Of a DNA stretch of 64,000 nucleotides, positions 49,566 through 62,663 are shown piece after piece. Position numbers and translations under genes: made by a program. Below the pieces are notes generated by a model. That model saw only the letters and a list, made by a program, of their open reading frames with translations, was not told the origin of the DNA and made no database searches. Origin of the DNA: Cyclina sinensis (lineage: Eukaryota; Mollusca; Bivalvia; Venerida; Veneridae); assembly GCA_012932295.1 (NCBI GenBank), contig JAAONU010000014.1:34379977-34443976 (forward strand). The letters are read 5' to 3'. Within the stretch, counting starts at the first letter, position 1. Every line of letters begins with the position of its first letter.

Positions 49566-52500
49566 TTAATCGGTAAACCTTATTACTATATAGAAATACA
49601 TGTATATGATAACCACTAGAGCTTTCTATATAATTACTTGGTCAGTTTTATCCTTCTCTATGTAGAATATACGCCAGATTTATTACTTCTGTTATACACT
49701 ACATCATGTGTACTTCTCGACGGTGAAATTCAGTAATTACAAACAACTCAGAATCTACCAGTATCAAGTGCAATGTTGTTAATTTATTCTTTCAATTTTA
49801 TGTTTTGTGAACTTATCTGTTATACGAGATTTGTGATTATTTTAGTGTGAAGAAAGTTTTTGTGTTTATTACCACTTGAGTTTATGCTCATACTGGGTTT
49901 TACCGTTTACCAATTTCAAAACAAATTTGCTGAAGTATGCCTTTGTGATTGACAACTAAAGGTAATTAAGCTTTTTACTCTTTGAAGAAAACTGGCTGCC
50001 TTTTAACGCGAAAGTTTTCTTTGCATCTGTAGCAATATTGGACTATTCTTCTTTGTAATATTTGTAATTTGTAATATTTCACAATTTGCATCAAGCACTG
50101 ACAATTTTTAAGAAACATGTTCTCTTGGGGTTAGGCAAATATTCAGTATACTGTACATCTGGATACTTAGAAACATCTTCTCTTTAGAAATTAGTTGTCA
50201 AATTATGGCAATAGTCATGCGATGTACATTTACTTAATTCTGTCGAGTTATTTCTGTACTTGAAAACCATTTGAAACCCGAACTGTATAATTTTCCTATT
50301 TAAACTCAGTTTTGTTTAATAATTAAGATCTTGATTATATTATTCTTCTCAAAACTTTAATTCAAAGTCTATGTGATAGCATTTGTGATACTTTTTTGTG
50401 GAATTATTATGATCATTTTATTTTTCCTCATTTCTCTATTAATATTTATGTATACATCTTACCATTTTATGTTGTACTCTTTAATTGTTTAGTCACAATT
50501 AAACAGCATTATGGTTATGCTATTAATAGATTATATGATTGCTGTGTTAATTAAATAGTCACTTGATTGGATGCATCTGTTAGAGAAACTCATGTTTATT
50601 TGTGATGTGATTCACACTGGAATTCAAATTTTAGTATGAAAGTATTGTGTAATTCGAAATATGACAAGGATTACTAAATATTCCTTTTCGATAGAAAAGA
50701 AATAGAAATGGCTCGGTGAAGGCACAATAAATCTGTTTTATTCACACTATTCTTCATTTTATAAGGAGCATTCACCACATGGTTCATGTGTAACATTGCG
50801 ATTCAGTTAGACTAGCAAGCTAAGTAATGAAATAGGTAATAAAAGACAAAATTATTCTAACCTCTAAAACACATTAAAATTATATTGGTGATCAAAAAAA
50901 AAGAAAAGTATCAGTGAACACTGATGTGTATCCTTGTACAAACAAACTTTTTTGCGAAAAATATTACTCCTGTTTAGAATGGGTAAAATGATTTATGACT
51001 GGTACAATCTGTTTGCCCATCAAAGAAAATAAAATGATACAAAAAAATGTAAACGGTAAATGAACACAATTAAGAAGTATCAAATCTAAAATTCCTAAAA
51101 CTTTATGAATGTTATTAACCAAACAATAACAAATCATTATCAAGCCGTAGTAGCAATAACAAGAACTATTACAAAAATGGAAAGGTAGCGTGTGTCATAC
51201 CAAATTCCCATCCACAAGGCCAATCCCTAGAACAAGCACATTTCACAGCTGAATTGCCTCTAGCGGCAAGTGATATCACAAGGAAGCATCACTCTTTCAA
51301 AATCAATTTCTGTCAAATACATATATCGCCACTCTATTATGCTCAACATTTACTAACTTGAAACAAATTGGTTCGTCCTGTACCCGATCTTCTCTATTCC
51401 TACATCACAGTCCATCCATGCATTTCAAGTGTTTAATGCTTTGAAGTAGAATAAACATTGAAAACATTATAATATAGTCTAGCTTCAGTGTAAATTCTCG
51501 AAATTGATTTATTCCTTTTAGGTTTATTAAAGGAGAGGGACAAAACGTCTTAGAGGTAAAATTCCTCTAAAAATGAACTTGCTGAAAATTATAAGTATAT
51601 ATTTTAACCATCTATAGGCTCTGTAGAAGGTTTACGAATTGGTAACACTTAAAACATTTCTTTCAGCTTTAACATCAGTTTTAGTTATGTTTTACTTCTT
51701 TTCTCATCTTTCGGACGGAAATATTTTGGTACTTGTCTTTAGAAAGACTAAAACTAAGGCTAAATATCAGATTGTGTTAAATTTCAGTTCTTAAAAAAAT
51801 ACCTCTGTTCTTATGGTCACGTCTTTATAAATCAGAAAGAAATCTGAAAACTGTTCAAAAGGAATAGACATATTCCGAGTTTCAATGAATTGCTTTGTTA
51901 GTTCAATTTTTTGCAATGTTGCAGGGAGGGATCAAACAATGACCTGATACAAGCAGTCGGGTTTTCTAAAATATGTAATACGGGAGAATGAACACGCACA
52001 TTTTTTTACCATATCTTTTCATAATATTGTAATAAAAATGTCGAAAATGCAACTTAAAAGCTATCAAAGTGATTTAATTGATATTTCACACAATGACAGA
52101 GCACATGTAGTAGATGCGCCGTTTGTAGGACTGTTTTTTTTTTCTCCTCAAAATTTTGTTATTTTTTCGCATTTCTTAAAAATAATTCTTCGGAAAGTAC
52201 CTTGAAAATACTTAACGGATTTTGTTAATATTCCATAGAATGAGAGAGCTTTAAGAGGAAACGCAACTTTGCCTTGCCCGATATTTTTGCTTACTTATCT
52301 CCCTTTTTATAAGGTTTTAGACTTCGTATAAACATTATTCAGAAGCAAATAACTACAGACGATAAACGGTACACACTGTTTAAGAAACAGCAAAAACAAA
52401 ATGAAGCAAGATATATTCGATCACATAAGATAAGACTTACACAATCGATAAAATCAGCTTGTTGTGTAAAAATAATCGAATCAACAATCCTGTTTTTGTG

Positions 52501-55200
52501 TTCTCATAAAAGATTGTAGAAATTAGTTTTCCTGGTTTTATCCAAACCTCTGCTTCAAAATAAACACGAATATGGCATTCAAGAATACTATCATTAAAAC
52601 TTTTTTATTTAGGAAATAGATTTTGTTTGAGTGATCTACCGTCAAATATAGCACGGTGTCGAGTTTAAATTCCATTCTAACACATATGTACAGTTGCAAG
52701 GGACACAATTATGTGCACTACTTATAATGCCATTTTTGCGGTTATTGTCCCTGTCAGGCTATTCCTTTTACCCCGCTATTCATTTCCCACGTGAAAATGA
52801 AAACAATGTCATTTTTATTTCTTCAGTTAAGGTTAAAAAATACATATTATTTTATCATAGATGAACATCAAAGAACTTAATTTATAGTCCATATCAATAT
52901 TACACTTATAAAAATATTTTAAAACAATTATCGATTTCCAGTAACAAACAAGAACAGCCAAAAGAAATTTGCAGTGACGTCAGCGGACGCGCGCTTGTAT
53001 TCATTGTGATTTAATGTATGTATCACGCCAAATTCCTTCTTTGTTAACTGTCGGCGAATTTGCTTGGAATAGGTCTTAAAATGTCGACCATTATATTATA
53101 TAGTCATAGTATTACATTATTGTACATATATATTATCGTAGATTTTTCTACAAAGTTTTATTGATATGTCAAAAAAACATGGCTCATGAATCTTTGATGC
53201 TATTACTTATGTTAGACAGAAAATAGGAATTGAGATTTCAGCAACAGATCAAAGATGGTAATAAGAAAAAAATAAATAACACCATACCTTCTAGATCGGA
53301 AGAGGAAACAACTAATGGGTAGTGATGCAATCAAATTAACTCAATACAAAGTAAAGATGCTTGGTTCTTTGGAATGCTTGCAGCCTCTTCTGTGATACCT
53401 TTAATCACTTCGTTGTTAACTGGTAAAAAACGGGCAAAGATCTTCAAATTGAAGTTCAATGCAGACATACATACAAATTTGTAATATTACCGTCAGTGTT
53501 TAGGGCCTGGCCTCGGATTTCATTCGTAAATAAATCACTGTCTTACTTGACATTGAGAATTGTTGTTGCAGGGTTCCTATTTTCCCAATTTTATCCTCTT
53601 TCTTGTTTGCCCCCGTGTTGTGCCCCACTGATTTTAGCTCACTATAAAATCTCGTGCTTTGCGAGATTTAGAGCGGGACATTTGTACATTGGAGGAAAGG
53701 CTGTCTTGCCTTTGCTGAGGAAGGACTGAAATGTTATTTTGGATATGTTGGTTCCTTTCTCTAATCTTATTTCCATGCTGTCTTACTATTTTATTGGATT
53801 TTACATCGAGGTAAATGCAAGTTTGATTTATATTCCAGTTTAGTATTGTGTATTCTTCTTTTCGGTGTTTTCGATACAAGTTTAGAATTGTAATGTGGAA
53901 TCGCGATTCAAGATGGCGTTCTCAAATGTGATTTTCTCTTTTCATGTAATTCAATTGCTCCATAACATGCATGAAGTTACTATTTTGTACATTCGCATTT
54001 AACAGCTTTGCACCAGCACAGACCACATGCGACAGTAAGAGTGACCTTGACGTTCCGGGTGTGTGTGTGTGTTTGGCTTGAGTTCTCACAGAACTGGTAA
54101 GTGGGACATTTCTTTGCCTTGATATTGTATATTTACTTGTTTCCATTGTTTGTAGTTGTTAATCATGTTTTAAGGCATTTTTTATGTTAAAGCAATGTAA
54201 GTGTAACTACTCGGACCAATGTGTTTTCTTCTAAGTATTAATCAACTTCACTTCTAAGAATTGATGTAAGAACGGGTTCGAACCTAAAAAAAACTAAGTT
54301 TAGTCCGTGAAGTGACTGGCAATCTTAATATTAAATGTATTGTGCTTTTATTGTTAGCCAGGTCTCTCATTCAAGTTACATCAGTTGTTATATATGTAAA
54401 ACAGACTCTTAGATCTTTATTTCAGAGCCTAGGAAGCCACCCCTCCTGAAGTATTTTTGCTACAGTGTGTTCGCAACCTTGTTAGTTTTAATCTGGAAAC
54501 ATTTAACAGAATGAACCACGCCTCTCTTGTTATTGTTGTACATGTGCCACACAACATCTACAAAATTACATTGTGATAAACAGTTTAAAATTAAATCTTT
54601 ATGTGTATTTGGCAGAAATATTTTGTCTTTTAATCCTTTAATAAAACTTAACGTATATTAATTTACATTATTCTATAGAGCCTTGAAGGCTTTGAGTTAT
54701 GTCTATCAATATTTTGATTCATGTGGCCTGACGCCTCTTTGCATTAACGATTTAACCAAGTGTTTAATGCGGGTATTACTGTTAATTTTTCATAAAGCAA
54801 TTGCAAGTTGGTGTAAAGTTGTACTATTTATCAAAATACTACAGATCAATAATCCAAGCAGAATGAACATTGTTAGCAGGTCAAGAGTGCAAGTTTACGG
54901 TTGATTGAACAAATTAAATAATAACAGTTTATTTCAACAATATTTGTTCCATAATTTTTAAGTTTAATAAGTTATATAATTCTATTATTTTAATCTAAAT
55001 AAATAAATGGAATATTCTTAGCACGTCTGTTTTCGAAGTGCCATTACTTCATATATTCTATTCCTACTCGCATTAGCTCTTCATAAGTACAACCCACATA
55101 AATATCACAAGATACGTAACTGCATCCTCTTATTATCAGAATTATGCCCCCTTTTGATCTTAGAAAATTCCTTAAAATTCATTATAATTTGTAGTATCTT
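49566..55200. other. 3' flank of the SAMHD1-like gene, no gene seen
   Basis: AT-rich DNA with no supported exon. A single TGACGTCA site at 52975-52982 sits in a short GC-rich patch (cagcggacgcgcgcttg). Frames at 53496-54146 have no recognised family, and a gtgtgtgtgt run lies at about 54059. Confidence 0.4.
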
Positions 55201-55239
55201 TGTTATTACTGAACGTTTTTATGTTTCCTTTGTCTGAGA

Positions 55240-55740
55240 CAAATTGTTTGTGTCCTGTCCATCTGTCTGTCTGTTTGTTTGGCTGTCTGTCTGTCACACT
55301 TTGTTTCCGTTTAATAACTTCAGTACTGTTGGATCCATAGCCTTTAAATTTCATAAGATGATTGCCTTTTCTGAGTAGGAAGCACGTTGTTTTGGGGGTC
55401 AAAAGGTCAAAGGTCAAGGTCACAGTGAGCTTAAATATGGAGACCGTTTCCATTTTATAACTGGAATACTAATAGACTTAATGTGGTAAAACTGCATGGA
55501 TGATTGCCCTAATTGAGTAAAATACTCCTAAAATTTTGGGGTCAGTAGGTCTAGTGTAAAGGTCACAGTGGCCTTGAATTTGAACTATGTTTCCCCTGAA
55601 TAACTTGAATTTCATTTGACTCACATCCTTCACGTTTCTTTGGACGGTTTCCCTTATTAAGTAGATGAAACCTATTGTTTTGAGGTCATTTGGTCAAATG
55701 TTTACTACAGCTGAGACAGCCGAACGTTGGCACCCGCAGG
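55240..55740. repeat. Degenerate tandem repeat with AGGTCA half sites
   Basis: At least two units run from a ctgtctgtctg block to about 55740. Each has a gttggatccatagcc-like or ttcatttgactcaca-like segment, then ggtcaaaggtcaaggtcaca-like boxes. At 55404-55422 three AGGTCA half sites occur with 1-bp and 0-bp spacing. The repeat is related to the arrays at 57.0-58.0 kb, read in the other orientation. Confidence 0.6.
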
Positions 55741-56339
55741 CGGTGCTCTTTTTTATATTAACACGCTTCGTAGCAAAATGGTACAGCTTTATTTATAAAA
55801 TAAATTATGATTATTAGTATTTTATCCCATTTTAATATAAAATTTGAATAAATCCTTCGTTTCCTTTAACCTTTTTCAAATCCATTAAAACATGCCTTGA
55901 TTGTTCGTATTTAATATAATTATATTTTGGTTGTCTCTATTTATCAGTTTATCAAGCTGTTCTAAGGCTTTGTTTCAATTCTCAATTGTTGACGTTTCGT
56001 ATTTAACTTAACCTGTTACTCTGATTTCATCAGAAAATTGCTAAAAACAAAAGCTTTAGATGACAGACAGTTTGTGTTTATTGACAGTATGCACATATTA
56101 GAGAAACAGGCACATAAAGATAATGGTGTTGGAAGCATATCGGGGTGAAAGTGTCATTTGGAAGAAAATAAAGTTCTGTCAAAAAACAATGTCTTGTTTT
56201 GTTTCATATACATGGTAAAGGAACCATCTTTATACCCAAGCAGATCGGCTTGGTCTCACAGCTACACCGTTTACAGAAAGATCAATACCATATGTTTACC
56301 TTAGATTTATCAATACCATCTGTTTACTTTAAATTGATC
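55741..56339. other. AT-rich DNA, no gene seen
   Basis: No feature was recognised. Confidence 0.4.
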
Positions 56340-57022
56340 AATATTAGCTGTCTACCTTGTCAGCACTGAGGTAACCGAGCACAGAACGAAAGTAGAATTT
56401 CGTTTTTTCCGTAAACTTATTTGTTTTTTTTCTTAGAACTGAGAGTTATCAGATAGTCAGATTTTAGAATAAAAATGATTGGAAATAATCGAAGGAACCG
56501 GCGTTTTTCTTGTAAAATGAATCTGTGGAAAAGTCTGCAATCAAAGCTGTAGAGAAAAACATACTCCTCTTCATTGTTTATCAGCAAACACTTTTATTAC
56601 TTTATTTGTATTGAGCCATATTAGTTTATCTAAACGTCGCGTGAACTGTTCTTTCTGATGGTTAACGCTCTTGAATATTGCTAGATACATGAACTATGTC
56701 AATATTTCAGAAGATTGTGCCAAAAACATATCGCTATAAAATAAGCGTTCATGCTTAGAAAAGAGTTCTTAACTTATGCTTAAATATTTGAATATTTTAA
56801 TCAATTTAGGTATGGAGTTATTTCTAAATTTTTTCTATTTTGTATCTTAAGCATAAAGACCGACTGTCTCCAAACGTGAATGAATTGTGTCTTCGTTAAT
56901 ATAAGGGTAACCGCATAAAAAAGCTACTGAGGTGTATCTCTTACACTAGTGTCTCGTATTAGATGTTTGGTCCAAATCAGCGTAACAAGGCAATATACAA
57001 GTAAACAATGCTAAAAGTAAAC
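56340..57022 (+). repeat. Segmental duplication block, partner of 29520-30350
   Basis: See the partner block for shared segments. The right edge coincides with the start of a satellite-like array (57025), which has pushed the downstream matching blocks further right in this copy. Confidence 0.7.
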
Positions 57023-57024
57023 AA

Positions 57025-57990
57025 GAGGACCATGATGGCCCTTAATCGCTCACTTGAGTCCCATTGCCAAGTATTGTTATTATTTGTTATTGGTGTTCGC
57101 TGTTTGCAAGTCTGAAAAAGTTTGGAATAAGTTTGAAGACTCTGGGTGTAACGGTACTCAAATTTTTTAGCAGAAATAGTTTTACTCTACAGGTCCCAGT
57201 GAACTTGACCTTTGACCTACAGACCCCAAAAACAATAGGGTTCTTCTAATATAATTACCCTATGAAATTTGAAGGTTCTGGGTGTAATGGTACTCCAGTT
57301 ACTGAGCAGAAATAATTTTCACTCTTCAGGTCCCTGTGACCTTGACTTTTGACCTACTGACCCCAAAAATAATAGGGTTCTTTAACTGAAAAAAAACTGA
57401 AAAAAACTGAAAAAAGACAATCATCCTATGAAGTTTGAAGGCTCTGGGTGAAATAGTACTTCAGTTACTGAGCAGAAACAGTGTTCACTCTAGATGTCCC
57501 TGTGAACTTAACCTTTGACCTATGGACACTAAAACAAAAGGGTTCTTCTAATACAATTATCCTTTAAAGTTTGAAGGCTCTGGGTGTAATGGTACTACAG
57601 TTACTCTGCAGAAATACTTTTCACTCTACAGGTCCCTGTGACCTTTCACATACTATCCCCAAAAACAATACGGTTCTTCCTTTTTGTAAAGGCAATCATC
57701 TTATGAAGTTTGAAGGCTTTGGGTGAAATGGAACTCCTGTTATTGAGTCAAAACGGTTTTCACTCTAGAGGTCCCTCTGACCTTGACCTTTGAACTAATT
57801 ACCCAAAAAACAAAAGGATATTTTTTACTCAATAACGGCAATAACCCTGTGAAGTTTGAAGGCTTTGGGTCAACTGGTACTCAAATTATTGAAAGGAAAT
57901 TAAGTGTGACAGACAAACAGACACCCATGGACAGGATAAAAACAATATGTCTCCATCAGAAGGGCGGATTTAGTGGGAGACAAAACAAGT
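57025..57990. repeat. Tandem array, six units of ~135-165 bp
   Basis: The box gaaggctctgggtgtaatgg and its variants recurs at about 57136, 57271, 57437, 57572, 57711 and 57859. Each unit also has ggtccctgtgaccttgac and ttgacctactgaccccaaaa-like boxes, that is, repeated TGACCTTTGACCT (nuclear-receptor half sites on the other strand). No continuous coding frame was found. Confidence 0.8.
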
Positions 57991-58019
57991 AATATTTTGT
58001 CTATATACTATATAAGTCC

Positions 58020-58865
58020 TTGTGTAAAATCAAATAACCCTCCCCCCTCCCACCTCCAAGGGTAGGGCCAGTTTTGACCCCAGGGTCATGATTTGAATAA
58101 ACCTGGTAAAGGTTCACTAGACAATACCACACACCTAATATCTAAACTCTAGGAGTTGTGGTTTCTGACAAGAAGATTTTTAAAGTTTTTTCCTATATAA
58201 CTCTATGTAAAACATGTGACCCTTGAGGCGGAGCCTTTTTTGACCCAGGGGCTATGATTTGAACAAACTTGGTAGAGGTCTAATAGACAATGCTGTACAC
58301 CAAATAGCTTAACTCTAAGCCTTGTGTTTTCTGACAAGAAGATTTTTAAGTTTTTCCTATATAACTCTATGTAAAACATGTGACCACTTGGGCGGGGCCA
58401 TTTTTGACCCAAGGGCCATGATTTGAACAAACTTGGTAGAGGTCCTCTAAACAATGCTACATACAAAATATCTGAGCTTTATGCCTTTTGGTTTCTGATG
58501 TGAAGATTTTTACACTTTTTCCTATATAACTCTATGTAAACAAGTGACCCCTGGGGCAGGGCCTATTTTGACCCAGTGACTACTATTTGAAAAAACTTAG
58601 TAGAGGTCCACTAGAAAATGCTACACACCAAATATCTAAACTCTAGGCCTTGCAGTTTCTGACAAGAAGATTTTTTAAAGTTTTTCCTATATTACTCTGT
58701 GTAAAATATACTGACCCCTGGGGTGGGGCCAGTTTTGACCCCAGGATCTTAATTTGAACAAACTTGGTAGAGGTCTACTAGATGATGCTTCATACCAAAT
58801 ATCTAAGCTCCAGGCCTTGAGGTTTCGGAGAAGAAGATTTTTAAAGATCCAACTTATAAAATCTA
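58020..58865. repeat. Second tandem array, five units of ~163 bp
   Basis: The box gacaagaagatttttaaagt, followed by tttttcctatataactctat and gtaaaacatgtgacccctgg-like sequence, recurs at about 58167, 58333, 58494, 58657 and 58830. It directly follows the unrelated array at 57025-57990. Minus-strand frames here repeat the same peptide and are by-products. Confidence 0.8.
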
Positions 58866-59110
58866 TTTTTAGCTCCACTGAACCAGAAATGCAATGAACC
58901 AGAACCATTTGAACAATCTTGGTAGAGCTTTATGCAAGGAACATCCCAAGTTTAATTAAATTTGGCAGATTGGTTTCAGAGGAGATGTCGTTTAAATGAA
59001 AAGTTGACGACGGACGGACGGACTGACGGACGGACGACGACGGACGGACGACGGACAAAGACCGATCAGAAAAGCTCAGCCTGAGCACTTTGTGCTCAGG
59101 GGAGCTAAAA
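58866..59110. repeat. Element end with gacggacgg run and terminal hairpin
   Basis: It runs from agctccactgaaccagaaat through a long gacggacgg-type run (59009-59055) to ctgagcactttgtgctcagg followed by ggagct. The final hairpin ctgagca/tgctcag and the agctc...gagct ends suggest one boundary of a larger non-autonomous element that contains the two preceding arrays. Confidence 0.5.
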
Positions 59111-61979
59111 TGAATATAAAATATTTCATTTAACTATAGAATGCGTTATGCACAAACCTCCGGATAAAAAAGAATGGTACATGTATAAGAAAAACTGAGG
59201 AGTAAATGAATACATGCTCAATTTATAAAGCTGTAATTTAAATGATTTTAAATTTAAATACATTTTTATCTACTCCATAACAATTAGGGAAATACATTTC
59301 CTTTCTGGGAGTTAGGTACAATCCTATCTACCAGTGTCTATTTCTTTCCAGGTAATCTGGTACTTAAACAGTTTATAATAATGTAAAGACGGAAGTAGAG
59401 TAAGATATTTATTTTAAGTGCTAAAGTTATCTTTATAACTTGTCCATTATTATTAACTTAAGAAACACTATACAGAATACCCATAACGTTGTCGTACGAA
59501 CAGAATTAAGTAAATGTTAAACTTCTTTTAGTCCTTAGAACGCATTATGATTTTCCTTTGTAGTTATCATAGGAGTTTTGTATTTATACGAAATAATTAC
59601 CTATTTCAAAATGATACCAACCTTAATTTAAATACTCAATTGTTACCGGATATCTACCTTATTATACAAAGGTGTATTTTTCTTAGCTTTTGTTATATTT
59701 CGTAAAAGTTTACGTACTTGAACAATAATATCAAGGTCTTTTGTAAGCCGATGCATCCGACCTTTACTTTCAGATCGGCAAGATCGATTGGATTTAGCGT
59801 TAACTCAAAAAGTAGCATTGAGTTATTTGATCAAGTAAAAGCTCAATGTAAGAGTAATAGTTTAGGCCAAGTGTTTGCAATCAGAGGGGGTTACTAGTTC
59901 TATGTCTATGCCAGCTTTGGTTTTCATATAAGCATGGAGGTCGTTCAAAAACAGGGGAAGCACGTGTGAGATACATTTCCATCTTGTCTCAAAACATTCA
60001 TTATGTGAGATTATTGTGTGTGATTATGTGTGATTATTATATTTTGTTACATTTTATAAATTACAGTAAAAACTGCGAATTTGTATTTATTTGATAAGAT
60101 ATATCCTAGAGACTAAAAATCTATAAATTCACACAATATATTGGAACCTTTTATTTATATTTCAATTAGTGGGTGGAGCGTAAATATATGGTCAGTCCAG
60201 GTATATCTTTCTCTAAATGATTTAATGTTTAAGAAATTGGCAGAGTATGTAGAATCACCTTTATTTTTAAGTATAGGAGTAACAATTCTTTCTAACCATA
60301 CATTAGGAACGAAATCACTGTCAAGAACGCAGTTTATTAGCTTAGTGTCTACCGCGAGTACTGAATTGTTCGTATATTTGATACATTTATTGCTTTTTTC
60401 TGCTGTTAACTTGTTGTTAGTTTGTTTTGTTTTGTTATAAATTTCATTATCTTCTTTTTATTCATAGGGTCATTAAGATAATCATTACTATTTGTGATTG
60501 TGGTTTGAATATTTATGATGTATAAATGGTCATTTTCTATGTTATCAAAATATCTAAAATCTCGTTTTGACGATTATTTTGCAGTTAAGCTCTGAGTAAA
60601 ATATTTGTTTCTTGTAAGACTTACATGTGCTAGTATATTTCAATTTTCAATTTTCAATATTCAGGAAAATGATAACGACGAATTACTGCGTTATGGAACG
60701 ACGAATTATTGCGTTATGGGAACTATTTAAGTTATGACACGACCTTGGTCTGCACTTCGTGACTGACGGAGTGCAATATTTACTGAATTAGTTATGGATA
60801 CTGTTAATTCTGATGTGTTTCCGTGATACAAAATAAGTCAGTAATACAGTTTTAAGCATTCTTCACAATCGAGAATTTCTACGAGTTTATGTATAAACAT
60901 TTTCTGTATGCATTAACGACGGCCAACTTAACTCACTGGAAGTAAACCTTTTAATCACAATGAAACATAGTGAGTGTTTGTTCAGTGCAAACTGCTTTTC
61001 TGAAATTTCATAGTCAGTTTGACCACTAATATAACTTCAATAGCTGTCCTAAAGTACACCAAATAGAAATCAACAAATATTTAAACCATGACGATTAAAT
61101 GTGTTTATGTCATGTCTTATTTTTCTTTGTTATGTCAGTCCGCCTATCAGCTTAACTGCTTGTTTGTCCGTCTGACTGACCTATTTTCTGCCTCCCAAAC
61201 AAATATATGATGCTCTCAAAATAGAATAGAATCATAAAATGTATACTGCCAATTTTGAACGAACTCGTTTGGTTTAGATTATAGTAAACGTTACACTTAA
61301 AATAGTGTCAACAACAACTACAAATACACACGCACGCACGCACTAATAATAATGTAATATAGATGTAATACGGCACCCTTACTCATTTGCCTATTAGTTC
61401 GCATTTATGGAAACGTGTTAGGGTGCCAACTTCGTAATGTTCAAATCTAGCTCTTGGCAAGTTATAATAGAAATAAATGATATTCATAATTTAAACAATA
61501 ATGAACAGTTTAAGTACAGGTAATATGTAGGAGACACTTAAAGTCATTCATTTTCTTGTAATAGCTACTTCAGGTGTTCCTAGTGTAGGATAACAACCCA
61601 CACTCAATACAATTTATTCTCATCAAGGTATTCACAGTCAATACAATATATCAGCTTGGGGATCTTCACGAAACAATGAATCAGATTGTGACTCGTATTA
61701 TATTTTTTATTTAATAGCACATAAAGCTCCAGATACGTGTACTCAATATTAATTTACAATTTGAATACTTTAATTGTTCCGGAACAGTATTCCTAAGGAT
61801 TCTCCTAATCCATGGGCATAATTTTCTAGATAGCTTGAATCGACATCGTGCGTAACGCCTGACGGACAATTCATTATAGACTATTATTATTCATTATACC
61901 CGTTTACATAGTAATAATGCAATAACAATAACATTTATACAGTCGAAAATTACGTTTAAACCATGAAAAATTATACAAA
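59111..61979. other. AT-rich intergenic DNA, no gene seen
   Basis: No supported exon or mobile element was found. The plus-strand frame 60141-60440 is hydrophobic but shows no recognised domain or splice context. Confidence 0.4.
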
Positions 61980-62240
61980 ATGGAATAAATATTTAATAAA
62001 TATGACTAATATTTAATTTATTTCATTGAAAATGACATTGACACTGAAACTGAACATTTTTTTGTTTATAGCCTAAACTGATATTGAAATAGGATATTCG
62101 GTTACTACGCATGTTCAATATTTGCAAATGTACGAAAACTATACACTTATACGGTGTTGATTTTGTACTGTATATACGCCAATCACCATATTTGAAGACA
62201 TTTTTGAATATGATATTATGTAAAACTATGTCGTAAGGCC
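61980..62240 (+). repeat. Block paralogous to 26330-26570
   Basis: Same orientation and internal order as its partner, but it lies just before the first-exon block here, whereas its partner lies 6.5 kb before it in the left copy. This points to a rearrangement or a dispersed family. Confidence 0.55.
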
Positions 62241-62564
62241 CTCCGTACACTTTCATCAAGCAGATTTGCCGTACTTACGTTATTATTATGACTTAAACAG
62301 ATGCTAATAAACGCAAATATTTCACGCAAATTGAGCTGAACCTCCCCTCTCGTCCCCCCGCCCCTCCCTACCTGATAACATTAATCATTAGATGTAGGTC
62401 ACTCTAGCAGCCATTTGCCTTTGTACATGTTGCAAAATATTAAGAACTGGAATCTGTTTAGACGAAATATATTTTTCTATGTTTACATTTTCTTTTTTAC
62501 TTAAAACATAAAACATAAAATATCACAAAAAAGTGATTGAGGCAAAAGGTAACGCGATACTATC

Positions 62565-62663
62565 CGTTTAGATAAACGTCGCAATTGTTAGAAAGTAGAA
62601 CAGCGGAACAGCGGATTTCCAATAATCGATTGTGCACTATATTAAAGTGATTTGGAATGCAGA
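62565..62663 (+). CDS. Predicted promoter and first exon of a third SAMHD1-like copy
   Basis: The block matches 32990-33083 and ends in ATG CAG A (62657-62663) followed by a donor, gtatta, in the same phase as the main gene's predicted first exon. If the duplication pattern holds, the HD-domain exons of this copy lie to the right of the window. The longer open frame 62657-62944 through the donor is not shared with the left copy, where the same frame stops early, so a long first exon is less likely. Confidence 0.3.

Noticed and set aside
60141..60440. Hydrophobic 99-residue open frame
   Set aside because: AT-rich DNA often gives such frames; there is no domain, no splice sites and no counterpart in the other duplicate.
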